This document shows, piece by piece, positions 11,771-23,583 of a stretch of DNA of 64,000 bases. The translations under genes were made by a program, and so were the position numbers. The notes below the pieces were generated by a model, which had not been told where the DNA came from, did no database searches, and saw only the letters and a list, made by a program, of their open reading frames with translations. This stretch comes from Chondrilla cf. caribensis (taxonomy: Eukaryota; Porifera; Demospongiae; Chondrillida; Chondrillidae), in NCBI GenBank assembly GCA_964020155.1, contig OZ026561.1, positions 5,014,369 to 5,078,368 of the forward strand, in the 5' to 3' direction. Position 1 is the first letter of the stretch. Each line of letters opens with the position of its first letter.

Positions 11771-14700
11771 GTATGCAAATACAGGATGGTCTATACTCTC
11801 TGAAAGCTGGCTGGTCAGTCGCTTTATACTACGAATTGAATTGACATAGTCGTCTGAAGTCTTGAGGATGGTGGAGTAGGTCATGAAATAAGTTGCTGAG
11901 TGTGAATGAAAGAAATGATATGATTGCGACATGCACTTCTAGGCCCCACCCCCAATCTCCTCACCTCCGATAACAGTATTATTATCCAACATCTTAATGG
12001 CAGTGTTGAAGGCCGCATGACCACTGAAGTAGATGAAGATAGCACACATTGACCACACCCATCAGACCACACCCATCAGACCACACCCTCACAATGGACA
12101 CTAACCCTTGGTCACAGTGGACAGATGGTATTGAGTCTTTAAACAAGGGAAGGAACCGTAAAAACTGATCGGGACTGGGTTGAGTAAAGGTTGTGGCGCT
12201 CTCGTTGATACAAGGAGTACAGTCACCTGGGATGGGGTATTGCATAACAATCAACAGGGGATTCCCCGTCAGCAAACCCCGTACCACATGCACTCACCCC
12301 CTGTATTGTTCCAGAGCTCGCACAGCACAAGCTGCCCGGACTCCTCCGTGTACCCACAGCACTTGGCAGCAGGACTGATCCACGCCAGGTAAGTGTCCAC
12401 CCAGTTAGCTGCTGGTTCGGCAATATATGAACTAGAGGGAGGGGCTAAAGGTCACACCCACCCACTAAAAAATAATTCTCCATAACCCACTAATTAGGCT
12501 CTCGGGAAGCCAATGATATTTGCAAGCCAAATGATTCATTGCTGCATCCTGCTTTGGTGCATATATTCCCCCACTTCTCAGGGTCACTGTAGTTGTAGCC
12601 ATCCTCGATGACAAAGTAGACAGGTGGTCCAATGTGAAGGTACTTGTACAAGTCATCAAAGTATGGGATCAGGAAGGAGTCCTGCAAACAGTGAAGAGGG
12701 TGTGAGGGGACCATGACATGGGGGAGGGGTGTGAGGGGACCATGACATGGGGGAGGGGTGTGAGGGGATCATGACATGGGGGAGGGGTGTGAGGGGACCA
12801 TGACATGGGGGAGGGGTGTGAGGGGACCATGACATGGGGGAGGGGTGTGAGGGGACCATGACATGGGGGAGGGGTGTGAGGGGACCACGAAAAGGTATTA
12901 TACACCAACTTCACCTTGGGTAGAGCTAAGTTCTGGTTCAGTCCAATCTCAAAACCGCTAAGCACCAGAGAAATACTGAGTAGCGTTGTCACTCCGAAGA
13001 AGGCGATCTAACCACATCAACAAACAGGCATCAATGATGGACAGTCCATTGGTTATTGAGAGCAGACAACAGCTGACTCACCACAAAAGGTCGAACACTC
13101 CAATGAAGCAGGACCTTGGCATATTGCTTGACAAGTAAACGAAGGAAACTGATGTTGGATTCCACGAGGTCCTTGCAAGCTACCTTTGTGCATGTCTGAG
13201 TATTAAAAAATAAAAATTAATATAACAAGAAATGACATGACTGTGTGTGGTATGTTGTGTGGGCGGGTCAAAGTGCAGTGTGCAAATATCCATCTTATTT
13301 GCACACTTCCCTCTGTTATTGCACACTAGTAATTTTATTAAACTTTGTGAATTACTTCAATAATTACCTAGCAACCCATTATTCAGCCATGATAATAATG
13401 CAGTTTGAGTCAGTAACACAATTACATATAATATTATTATTTTATACATAATAAACCACATAATAACTCCAGTACATCTGGCGAGGCTGTAGCTGATAGA
13501 CTTTATGGCTCATTGTTAACTCAAGCTCAAGCGTCTGTATCTCGGCTACAGCCCTATCAGAGGTACTCTACAGCCCTACCAGAGGTACTCCAGTTGCTAC
13601 ATACACAAACTCTGGGAACACACCCATATGCAGTACAACCACACCCACCTCTCTGATCCACATGTCCAATTTCAAAACGCTGATGAAAACGGAAATCTGT
13701 TGGAAAACCACAAGTGGTAACAATGGCAACTAATATTTGCTACAAATACACACACCTGCAGTAAGAAGTTGATAAAAACTGCCAATCCCGCATATAATGA
13801 GAAGGTCCTGACTGCTGGCATTGGCGAGACACTGCCCAGGAGAAAGGCTGCTGATTCGGAGATAGCTGTGAGAGACACACTGGGAGCGACACTGCTGAGG
13901 GCTCTACTGATGCATTTGTTGATGGTCATGCGAGGATCAGCCTTCCTGCAACGCTGAGTGGGCAGGTCACACAAAGTCATGTGACCATAGTGTGTACCTT
14001 GCATACATCAGAATACATACCTCGTAAGCATGTACAATAATGAAGAGATTGTCCACTCCAACGGCCAGCACCAGGAAGGGAACTACTTCGATGATTATCA
14101 GGGATCCAGTCACTCCTGCGTAGCTCATGATGCCAATGGCACTAGTCACAGCCAGAATGACCAATGCCACTCCAACTACCCCAGTTAAATACAGGCGGTC
14201 GATCTAATGATGGAACAGGGAGCTACTACACACATGCAAGTCAACACATGGGTTAGGTGGACAGTGATGGACACAATGTCTGCATACCGGGATGGTCCAG
14301 AAAGACCGGAACCCTCCAATGAACACAATGACGTAGAGGAACATGATCCCGTAGCTAACGGCAATTGTAACCATGTCACTATTACTCTCTCTTGTGATCT
14401 CATCTTCTATTGATCTCTGAAAGGCACAAGATGATGATGACACAAAGCTGTGTGCAAGCATGTGTGTCGCACACATACCTCAGAGGTGAAGGTGATGTTA
14501 ATGTGAGTCGAGTTCTTTTGGACCTCTTTCAAATACTTCACAAACCTACGTCATACATATATGGGCACATCAATAGTACATGAAGAAATGATGGGATGTC
14601 CTACAGGTAATGGCTTACTCGAGTTCCCAAGCCTTGGCCATCTTGTTCAAGGATGGGTCTAGGTGGTTGTTCACAATGAAGGTCACGATCAAGGCTGTGG

Positions 14701-16268
14701 CATTGTCGTAGTTTGATGTCGCGGAATCCTTACCCGCTGTGAGTTAGGAGAAACAATGCAGTCACCATCACCATCGCTATATAATCAATAAACTGACCTG
14801 GAAATCCCCCTAGTGCTACATTGGGGTCAACAGGGCCTCCATATTCTCCAAGACAAGGCTTGTACGTGTCAGAAGCATTGATAGCTGAAGGGTTCCTGTG
14901 AAGAGGACAATACTCAATGTGGGTTCAAACTGGACAAACCCAGCTACTTACGAGACACAGTAGTCAATATGAGATAGCCAGTTCCCATATAAGAATAATA
15001 TATCTCCCCTAGTGAAGTTCAGCAGTTCCTCTTTGTTTTGGAAGTATTGTAAGACACTCTGTATGGTACAGTATTCATTGACTGGTTTGAAGCAGATATC
15101 GGAAAGCTTGACCCTATATTTCTGGCCGGCATCTTCAAATTCAGCTATTAAGTTATTGGTGACATTGTTTTGAATGGAGAGCACCTGTAGCAGTAAATAA
15201 ACCACCAAAGAGTACGTACAGTACACACAGTACACACAGTACACACAGTACATACGGTACACACAGTACATACAGTACATAATAAGTATTTGGATAATCC
15301 ACCATAATTTCCTTCATGAAATGTGGTGGATTGATGAGAACTCACACACACACATGCACATACCTCAGTCAGCACCTCTTTGGTGAACACAGGTCCCATA
15401 TGCTTGGATAGAATCATTTGAGACGGTGTAGTGATGGAGAAATATGGATACACTGTCTTGTTGACTGGTGTGATGATTATCTGCTCTGTGCGATAGAAAG
15501 GGTTGAAGTTCTTGTCGTAATACTCTTTGTCCCTCCGAGCATCGCTGTCCTTGGAGGACCACAACTGAACAGGATCAGTAGTGACCTCAAAATAGATCAA
15601 ACCAACAGAAAATCCAACACAGATGAGAAATCCCACCGGCAAGACAACAAACCAGAAGTAAGCAGCAAACAGCCCCCAATACTTGAAGATTGACTTGAGG
15701 AGTAGCTCTGTGTGGTAGCCAACCCAATCAACACACATAGAAGGACAGAGTAGTGCGGACCACAGGCCACTGAGGCACTTTCCACTGAAGCACTCTCCAC
15801 TGGAATCCTCTTCACCAACCAGTTTGTATTTTGGTGCCTTGTTACAATGAAGAGCAAACACGCACACAATAGCACAGCCACAGAAGAGCACCCACAAAGG
15901 GACCAACATAAGAACGATAAAAGCATTCCGGTTGATGTTGAGTATGTGTGGGATTGTTTGCGCCTTGTGGGTGGGGATAACGGGACACACCTCCGGACAA
16001 TCGGCACACCCACATGTCAAGTTACGCGAGTAGATATCTTCGTCCCAGCAATGAATAAGAGAAGCATTAAAGGGAATTACACCATTATCAAGAGGTTTTG
16101 TGCTGTTGGGGAAGTTATAGTTGAATTTGAACGGGGTAGGACTGCCTGAGTCTGGATCTCCCATGAATGTTAGCCACGTCTCCCCATTGCAGTTAGCAGC
16201 ACTTGTGCCACACATGAACCCAATCACAGGAACACCTGGAGACAGTGGACACAAGGCAACAGAGGCAG

Positions 16269-16334
<66 letters not shown>

Positions 16335-16349
16335 CACACACACACACAT

Positions 16350-16393
<44 letters not shown>

Positions 16394-17465
16394 CACACAC
16401 ACACATACACACACACACACACATGCACACACCTTCTTGTGATGATTGAACATTCTTACAAGAATCATACAAAGCAGAAGTAAAATCAGCCAACACAGCA
16501 ACATCAACTTGCTTGATAGCATTGGTGGTGCTGTCCCAGTTCCTCTCTTCCACATTCATGAAGGTAGCCCCATTAGGGTCACAGGTTGTGGCACAAAAGT
16601 ACTTCATAAAGTTAGTGAAACAGGCTGGGCACCTCGCGATGAAATTCTGAGCTGCCTGCACTTGAGTTTTCAGAGTGTTCAGCTGGTTTATATCACAGCA
16701 TACTTTAGTGTCACCAGTCTGGTTGATGTACCACGGACAGACCTCCTGTAACACTGTGTACACATCAGACCCCTTGAGCACAGTACGGGCTGGAGTGTTG
16801 CTGTAGCAGTTCAGAGCACCTGCAGTTACATTGGCACACTGTCCGTACCAGAGACAGAGCCCAGCTGTGTGGTTGACTGGTACAAAGTCCTCCACCTGGA
16901 ACAGAGCCAAGGGATCACCTTTATGAAATCACCATTCAACACTCACACCACCAACCACTGGGCTATCCACTAACACCACAAAAGCAACTACTACCTGGTA
17001 TGTGGGGTAAACACGTTTTGAAATAACGATATTCATGACAGTACACAGGCGATGAGCTGACATACGACACTTCAGCAGACAATCGCGACACAGAAGACTG
17101 GACGAAGGGACGGAATATCTACAGATCCACATACACTAACGACTTCACTAGTTCACAGAACACTAACACACAGATCTACTATAGTCAGGGCACCCGGCAT
17201 CCGACCAGCCTATGACCTGTCCTCGCCCGAGTACTGAGAACGAAGCACACCCATCCCGAGCCAGACTCCACATCTAATAACTGTGGCATAAACAATACTT
17301 CAGAAGACCTACACTCTATACTACCTCTGAACATGGGAAACGAGTGAAAACTCACTCTCACTACCACTACTGGTACTACTACACATTACTCACCGCAGCA
17401 AGGGAGGTCGGTACACAACCAACAAGCGCTAGTACCAGATAACGAAAACACCACGATGAAGACAT
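10717..17465 (-). CDS. NPC1: NPC intracellular cholesterol transporter 1 (Niemann-Pick C1)
   Basis: NPC1 exports sterol from the late endosome/lysosome after NPC2 hands it to the luminal N-terminal domain. Twenty-two exons join in phase from ATG 17465 to the stop at 10717, giving 1,338 residues (human 1,278). In order: signal peptide ([16 protein letters not shown]), Cys-rich N-terminal domain (exons 2-3; [17 protein letters not shown]), first membrane helix and second luminal domain (exons 3-7), sterol-sensing domain at ~650-815 (exons 8-10; landmarks [31 protein letters not shown]), third luminal domain ([31 protein letters not shown]) and C-terminal membrane block ([43 protein letters not shown]). 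The tail ends KTPLL, a plausible dileucine-type sorting signal. Three donors (introns 2, 10 and 18) are GTGTGTG runs. It could be called NPC1-like, but the layout fits NPC1 throughout. Key exons: 16895-16433, 16235-15364, 14416-14288, 14203-14021, 13953-13756, 11587-11356, 11298-11110. Confidence 0.96.
11700..11768. repeat. (CA)n microsatellite abutting the donor of NPC1 exon 18
   Basis: Pure CA repeat (GT on the coding strand). Its GT units serve as the first intron bases after exon 18, which ends at 11769. Confidence 0.97.
12695..12890. repeat. 29-bp minisatellite in NPC1 intron 13
   Basis: Nearly seven tandem copies of a 29-bp G-rich unit (landmarks GGACCATGACATGGGGG and AGGGGTGTGAGG), between exons 13 and 14. 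One unit carries a GATCATG variant. Confidence 0.92.
15205..15282. repeat. Short GTACACACA tandem repeat in NPC1 intron 3
   Basis: About eight imperfect copies of a ~10-bp unit (GTACACACAG / GTACATACAG) just upstream of the exon 4 acceptor. Confidence 0.85.
16270..16430. repeat. (CA)n microsatellite in NPC1 intron 2
   Basis: ~160 bp of CA dinucleotide with a few interruptions. The exon 2 donor (exon ends at 16433) is formed by the first GTGTGTG of the repeat read on the minus strand. Confidence 0.97.
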
Positions 17466-17707
17466 CACCACAGTGTAGGGAGTAGAAGAGTACTACAGTC
17501 TAGAGCAGTTATATAACGAACGACCTCACGTTCCTTGTCGTGATCATAGACGTGATGGGAGGTTGGATTTGGTGCACATCAGCACCGCTCGCTCCTACCT
17601 GTGATCTGATTGGTCGGATCCGATCGGATGAGTGCACGCTGAATCGGATCATTTTAGCGGGTCCACATATGTGCAATGAATATCGTTATAACTGCAGGAA
17701 CCATAAA
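17466..17707. promoter_or_regulatory. Shared 5' region between NPC1 and the PLP enzyme gene
   Basis: 242 bp separate the divergent start codons. An in-frame upstream ATG at 17555 would extend the PLP enzyme by 51 residues, but that extension has no family similarity I can see and its composition is unlike the rest. Confidence 0.45.
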
Positions 17708-18688
17708 ATGGCTACCGTCACATTGCGGGATATTCAAGAGGCGAAAGGTGTATTGAATAAATCTGAACATGTTTTTAGAACTCCAACCATTTCATTACCG
17801 AACAAGAGATTAGGAATACCTGAAGATGTGGAACTGTTTGCAAAAATGGAGAATATGCAAAATACCGGTTCCTTCAAAGTTCGTGGATTCGTGAACATGT
17901 TAGCTAAAGCACCCAGAGAGCTCCACAACGGGGAGCTAGTACCCATTACAATGTCTGCCGGTAATTTTGCTAGAGCATTCTCACAAGTCCTCTCAGGACT
18001 GGGCATCAAAGGTAAAATTCTAATGCCGGAAGCAGCGCCTAGAAGCAGGAAAGCCAGGGTCGAGTCTTTAGGGATGGAGGTGGAACTACATCACGTGAGC
18101 AAACTTCAAGATGCAATAGACTCGCACCTATCCAGAGGTGGCATGATATACCTCCATCCCTATGATGACCTCGATCTGATAGCAGGTCATGGCAGTGCAG
18201 GACTGGAGATCCTGGAGGATGTGCCCGGTGTTGACGTGGTGGTGGTGTGTTGTGGGGGCGGGGGACTGCTGGCGGGAGTGGCTGCTGCCATAAAGCAGTC
18301 CAAAGGAGGTGAGAGTATAAGAGTGATTGGTGTTGAGCCTGAGGGAGCCCCCACAATGCTGCTCAGTCTCCAAGAAGGCCATCCGGTGAGGAAGGACGAT
18401 GTGAGGAGCGTGGCTGCAGGGCTGTGTCCTCCTTATGCTGGAGAGAAGACGTATCGTCATGTCCTCCAGTTTGTTGACGAGGTAGTCACTGTATCTGATG
18501 ATCAGATCCTGGATGCAGCACGGGCCCTGTACAGTGTGGGTATACTAGTGGAGCCATCGGGAGCAGCTGCCTTGGCCGCTGTGAAGTCAAGCAAGATTGG
18601 GGACCTTAAAAACAAGAAAGTTGTTGTAACGTTATCAGGCAGCAACATTACACCTGCAGAAGTGGCAGAGCTCTATGGACAGCAATAA
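17708..18688 (+). CDS. Fold-type II PLP enzyme, serine/threonine dehydratase or serine racemase-like, intronless
   Basis: 326 residues in one exon. Fold-type II PLP enzymes of this group deaminate or racemise L-serine/L-threonine (or hydroxy-aspartate). Visible signatures are the PLP-Schiff-base lysine in NTGSFKVRG (Lys57), the substrate-carboxylate loop SAGNFARA (~83-90), the glycine-rich phosphate-binding loop CCGGGGLLAG (~181-190) and the C-terminal EPSGAAALAA and TLSGSN motifs. The loop has Phe where most relatives have His (SxGNH); a SAGNY-type variant occurs in some animal threonine ammonia-lyase-like proteins, as I recall. There is no ACT regulatory domain, so it is not biosynthetic IlvA-like. 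The absence of introns is unusual here and could mean retroposition or old horizontal transfer. The start is the ATG just before the conserved N-terminus. Exact substrate not assignable. Confidence 0.88.
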   Translation: MATVTLRDIQEAKGVLNKSEHVFRTPTISLPNKRLGIPEDVELFAKMENMQNTGSFKVRGFVNMLAKAPRELHNGELVPITMSAGNFARAFSQVLSGLGIKGKILMPEAAPRSRKARVESLGMEVELHHVSKLQDAIDSHLSRGGMIYLHPYDDLDLIAGHGSAGLEILEDVPGVDVVVVCCGGGGLLAGVAAAIKQSKGGESIRVIGVEPEGAPTMLLSLQEGHPVRKDDVRSVAAGLCPPYAGEKTYRHVLQFVDEVVTVSDDQILDAARALYSVGILVEPSGAAALAAVKSSKIGDLKNKKVVVTLSGSNITPAEVAELYGQQ

Positions 18689-18894
18689 CACTGCGTGATA
18701 GTGTACCCAACACCTGGTGGTCATAGTTTGTATGTACAGTATTTTTATTGAATACAGGTAATGTTACATGATTCCATAATACAAATTGTATAATAACAGA
18801 AAAGAGAGATACCAAACAAACATTTAGGCTGTTAGGGTGACCAGCACTATGTTCGGTGTATGAGTAGGTTAGTGTGCAAAGTAAGACATGTGTT

Positions 18895-21533
18895 TCATAG
18901 CAACATCCAAGCCTCCAGACCCACGATCACAAATTCTGGACTACTTGACAGTGTTTCGTTCCCAAATGTGTCACAAGGAGAGCTGCTACCATGAAGTAGA
19001 TTTTCATCAATCCACAGTCCACAGCGACCACTAAGAGGACATAGTTGGTGTATCAAGACTATATTGGTAATGGGCACCACACACCACACTCACTCTCCTC
19101 CACCAATCATGAGGCAGTCCTTATCTCCTTTGACAAAGAACTCATTAATACCTGTCCATCGGTAGATCTAAACAGAGAATTTGGCAAGTTCATGTAAACT
19201 AAACAGACCCACACAGGTACAGGTTCACACACATGCATGCACACACCATACCTCGAATCCCAACTCATGGCTGTATCTGAACAAGTATGATTCTCCAGTT
19301 CCATAGAACCTATCACTTCTTCTCAGAGAACAAGGCAACATGGCACCAAATATCTAAATATGATGTAAAGATGGTAGACATTGTTGTCCTGGTAACTGCA
19401 AGATCATCCTGATATCACCCTAATTAGCATGACATCACCAGAGCAGTTTGTGGGGTGTGCTAAATATAGTAACTGGTTCCACTCACGTAGTCAACCTGAT
19501 CCTTGATTACCAGGATACAAGGGCATTCCTCAAATTCTTGGAGTTTTCTGTAGAGTGTTTGGAGGCTGAAGCCATCTCTAAACGTACTGTAACCGAGTGT
19601 CCATGACAACCCAATGGCCATCGCTATCAGGTTATTGCTCAACTGGAATGAAATAATTAAATAAATCACACATGAACTAAAGACAACAAAGAATTAAGTC
19701 ACCCTAACGAACACCTCATGCACACACCACCTCATGCACACACCACCTGTTGGAGGATCTCATGAATTAGTAGTTCAGAGGTCTCACTCAATGAGGGGAG
19801 AGGGAGGTCAGTGGTGACCATTTGCGCAATCCTAGTGAAGATACATACATAGTCCAGGTTACCATGACAATCCTACAATAATTCTATATTATTATACATA
19901 CGTACACACCATTCCTTAAATTTTCACTTTGTTTGTAATCATAACATTATATATACACAAACACATCATCACCATGGTAACACACAATACTTACTCTGTC
20001 CTGCATATGTCTTTTAGGCTGATTATATCCCACGGCTCACTGTAGTGGTTGCTGTTCACAGACAAGGCCTACAAGGGAGGCAAACAGCCATGTACAGTAC
20101 AACATAGTCACGTACAGTACAACACAGCCATGTACAGTACAACACAGTCACGTACAGTAAAACACAGTCACGTACAGTAAAACACAGTCACGTACAGTGC
20201 AACACAGTCATGTACAGTACAACATAGTCATGTACAGTACAACATAGTCATGTACAGTACAACAGTGTCAGTCATGTACAATACAGCACAGTCATGTACA
20301 GTACAACACAGTCAAGTACGGTACAACACAGTCAAGTACGGTACAACACAGTCATGTACAGTACAACACAGTCATGTACAGTACAACACAGTCATGTACA
20401 GTACAACACAGTCATGTACAGTACAACACAGTCATGTACAATACAACACAGTCATGTACAGTACAACACAGTCATATGTTCACTGGTCCACTCACATTTT
20501 CCCCATCAATATCAATCATCACAAATGATCCATCCACCCATTCATGGCGGTGTCTGAGCTTTACTTTTGGGTGGTTGTGAAGAAAGAATGTTATGACATT
20601 GTCCACACTAAATGACAGAGAATGATATATTAACACTCAACCAACCAGAACAACTTAAGTATAGACACAATACCACAAGCAAATGCGCACATGTAGTAAA
20701 TACATAGATATTATAATCCAGACACTCTACAACAGTTAATAATGAACATGATAATAGGTAAACACATGCACTGCTTTGAGAGGATATCGACATACTTTTT
20801 ATTTGCTATTGCAAACCAATACTCGTCCTTGAACCTCTTCCCTGGTATGTTCACAGCATTGGTGGACTCAGAAAACGTGTGGTGAGGCTCAACTGCAACC
20901 TTCACTTTGAGGTATTTGGGCATACCAAATCCCAGAGCTTTTTCTTGTTCTAGAAAGATCAATCATCTCAACATGAGAACAGTTCCCACACACAGGTGGA
21001 AGGTCATGTACCTTGATTACAGGACAAGCCATTGTTGTCAGAGGTTTGCAGCTCCAACCTTTGGTCAGTAGTTTCAATGGAGCAGGTTTGGCCAAACAAT
21101 AAACTGTTCTCTCTTGAAACAGCAAGTGGATCACTCAATTCATCCCCTCCCACCCCTATTGGGGTGTCACCAACGTGGTCCTCTCGTACAATGGTGTCAC
21201 CAACCTGGACCTTGTCATCATCAGACTTTCCTTCAGTGCATTTATGGGTAAAGGGTTTGGAGACAATTTCAGACTCTGAACATTCTACTAATCTTTCAAC
21301 GGATTCCTCTTTATCGACCCTTTCAAATTCTTCACTTTGGCAGCTGAAAATCTTGGATGGGATTAGTTCGTGATCTACTGACAGGGGCTCACGAACAGGT
21401 CTGCCGGGAAGTGGGTGTGGTGGCTGCAATGAGGACAACTTCTCCTCCACTTCCAGCCAATATGGGCTGCACCAAAACAAGTCATGATGACGAAACTACC
21501 AGAGATAAAGTAATACACCCACATACGCATGTC

Positions 21534-21576
<43 letters not shown>

Positions 21577-21596
21577 ACACACACACACACATACGT

Positions 21597-21649
<53 letters not shown>

Positions 21650-21682
21650 CACACACACACGCACACACACACGCACACACAC

Positions 21683-21722
<40 letters not shown>

Positions 21723-22887
21723 CACACACACACACACACACACACCTTTGGATTGGATGCTCAATTAAATCAAAATTGCTAACAATGGCTGAATATATTA
21801 TATCTTCCATGAATATCACAGTCTCGTAAGGAGCAGAGGTGTTCTCCATCACCAAGGGGTCCTGCTGGTGTGGTGTGAACGTCAGAGCCTTGCTTGTCAG
21901 CAACAGGAAACCTTTGACACACCCCTACAAGCAAGAGTCATGTGTTGTCATGTGACATGCAATAGAATTAAGCAGTAGTATTGAAAGTACCATTTCTTTA
22001 GTCAAATATTTTCCTTTGATCCTTATGTGAGAGGAGTCAATTTCATCTTCAGTGGACATATAGGGGATCACAGAGTCTTGTAAGATTTCTCCTGGCCCAT
22101 CAACCTCAGACTCAGGCCCATCGGAATCCAGCCGAGTCAGCTGAGAATGGCTGACTTGGGTAGACTCTGCTAACGAAGGATGTACAACTGACTGAGTGGA
22201 CTTTGGGCCCATCTCATTTTCACTGTGGGGTCTTGGCAGGGTTATATTAGGGTCATTGACATAGAGAACCTAGTGAATGTACATAGCACATCAAATACAC
22301 CTGTTACGTCGATGTTGGCAATACTGCTGACGACCTACCCGCCCAGGAAGTACAACAGTCTGAAAGGCAAGTTTGTTCATTAATGTAAGTTCGCTTCGTG
22401 TCATGTCAAACTTGGAGGCAATGCTGCTAAGAGTGTCCCCTTCTTGTACAGTGTACTCAATAGAGTTGGTGGGAGGAGCTCTAGCAGAGCCTGAGGAGGG
22501 AATGTTGCAGCAGTTGAACAAAGAACTAATTGGACGAGTTGGGGTTTTGTAATACACATGTACCTTGAGGGGAAACAGGAGGAACTACTTCTGTTTCTTT
22601 AAGAGGATTGACATCATCGGTACCTTCCGAATAACTCCGGCTAAAATGGTCATCTTTCCACTTTGGACAAGACTTTTGCACTATCTCCGGTAATTTCTCC
22701 CACGACAATGGGTTTACAATATCGCGGATGTCGCTTTGAACAAAGAGGTTGGATTCTGTAGACCTAAGAGTAGAAATCAAGTTGTGTTAGGGCGTGTAGA
22801 GGGGCACCTCAGTCTGCTTAACCCGACCCACCTCTCATATTCAGAAATCGTTTTCTTTTTGGCTTTGGAAGACCATAGCCAACTCAT
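18895..22887 (-). CDS. LysM-TLDc protein of the OXR1/NCOA7 family
   Basis: OXR1/NCOA7 proteins protect against oxidative stress; their TLDc domain binds the V-ATPase. Fourteen exons join in phase (22887-22832, 22763-22564, 22490-22339, 22269-21991, 21924-21746, 21466-21012, 20949-20796, 20607-20496, 20068-19995, 19831-19747, 19642-19487, 19353-19252, 19167-19094, 19030-18895) for 737 residues. A LysM domain lies at ~90-136 (YTVQEGDTLSSIASKFDMT). A GRAM-like segment follows at ~230-290 (LTFTPHQQDPLVMEN), then the family motif EYWFAI (~485). The TLDc domain spans ~565-737 with LYRKLQEFEECPCILVIKD, FYGTGESYLFRY, YRWTGINEFFVKGD, CGLWIDENLLHGSS and a C-terminal EAW. Length and order match long OXR1/NCOA7 isoforms; I cannot say which vertebrate paralogue it predates. 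The intron 5 donor lies in a GT repeat; intron 8 has a minisatellite. Confidence 0.93.
20075..20475. repeat. 20-bp minisatellite in TLDc-gene intron 8
   Basis: About 19 tandem copies of a 20-bp unit (ACAGTCATGTACAGTACAAC with substitutions such as CACGTACAGTA). Open frames with a repeating QSCTVQHSHV-like pattern across it are not coding: the block sits between exons 8 and 9. Confidence 0.95.
21533..21745. repeat. (CA)n microsatellite in TLDc-gene intron 5
   Basis: ~210 bp of CA dinucleotide with GTAC and GC interruptions. It fills most of the intron and supplies the GTGTGTG donor after exon 5, which ends at 21746. Confidence 0.97.
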
Positions 22888-23282
22888 TTCTACCACCGAC
22901 TACACAGACCGATGAAGATACAGGTGTTGGGAGCTCTTCGAGTAACCTGTTTGACGGATCTTCGAAGCAGTTGAGTTAGGATCAATGTCCCGTATCAACC
23001 CTAACCTGATGCAGTAGAGAAAACAAGTATTGGATATAACCACTCTGTACCAATCGAATTACAAAGAAGACAAGAATACAGCTCATCTATAAGTAAGGAA
23101 AGCTTGGGTATTGTGTATGCGTTGATCATAAATCTCGAACAATATAATACACGACTTTGTCGAGCATGGATTGTAACAAGAGGTACAATAAATTGAACGA
23201 CAAAGACAAGTTTACCCATGAGATCGTCCGGGTGTTTTCTACTCAGTGATTCGTGTCTTCGCGTTCGTTACGCGTGCTAAAA
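22888..23282. promoter_or_regulatory. Divergent 5' region, TLDc gene and 69-residue orphan
   Basis: 394 bp between opposite start codons. It includes a 72-codon minus-strand open frame (23219-23001) beginning MGKLVFVVQFIVPL and ending beside a CATCAG/GTTAGG donor-like site. This could be an alternative first exon or chance; it is not annotated as a gene. Confidence 0.35.
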
Positions 23283-23492
23283 ATGGCCGCTCAAGTGAAC
23301 CGTCATCCCGTAGGGGTTATAAGCAGCTTATCGAAGGACAAAGTAGTTGACCGTTTGGAAGAATTCCTCAAGAGAAATAGCGTAAAGGAAAACTTGAGCA
23401 TCCACGATACACTCCGGTTAAAAAACTTGTACGATGCTCTCAAAGCGGAAGTGCTGCCGGGAGACGAAACTGACAGCCAGTGCCAACTTTGA
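23283..23492 (+). CDS. Small uncharacterised protein, 69 residues, single exon
   Basis: Starts at an ATG in an AAAATGGC context. The protein is predicted soluble and mostly helical, with heptad-like runs (LSKDKVVDRLEEFLKRN, HDTLRLKNLYDALKAEVL) and a polar, acidic C-terminus. There is no signal peptide or transmembrane segment. The stop is followed by an AT-rich 3' region that meets the convergent SLC25A51 stop after about 90 bp. I do not recognise the family. The regular helix periodicity and position in a dense gene cluster argue it is real, but transcription evidence is needed. Confidence 0.6.
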   Translation: MAAQVNRHPVGVISSLSKDKVVDRLEEFLKRNSVKENLSIHDTLRLKNLYDALKAEVLPGDETDSQCQL

Positions 23493-23583
23493 TTACTTTA
23501 TCGTTTAATTTATGAATAACAATTGCTTCTTCGAAGTTCATGTATGTACAATAAGAATATATTATTTTGTCTCAACAACTTCA

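Noticed and set aside
17555..17707. N-terminal extension of the PLP enzyme from an upstream in-frame ATG.
   Set aside because: The extra residues lack family similarity and do not look like a clear targeting peptide; the downstream ATG matches the conserved start.
23001..23219. 72-codon minus-strand frame starting MGKLVFVVQF with signal-peptide character.
   Set aside because: Short, no recognised homology, and lies in the divergent promoter region; could be an unproven first exon.
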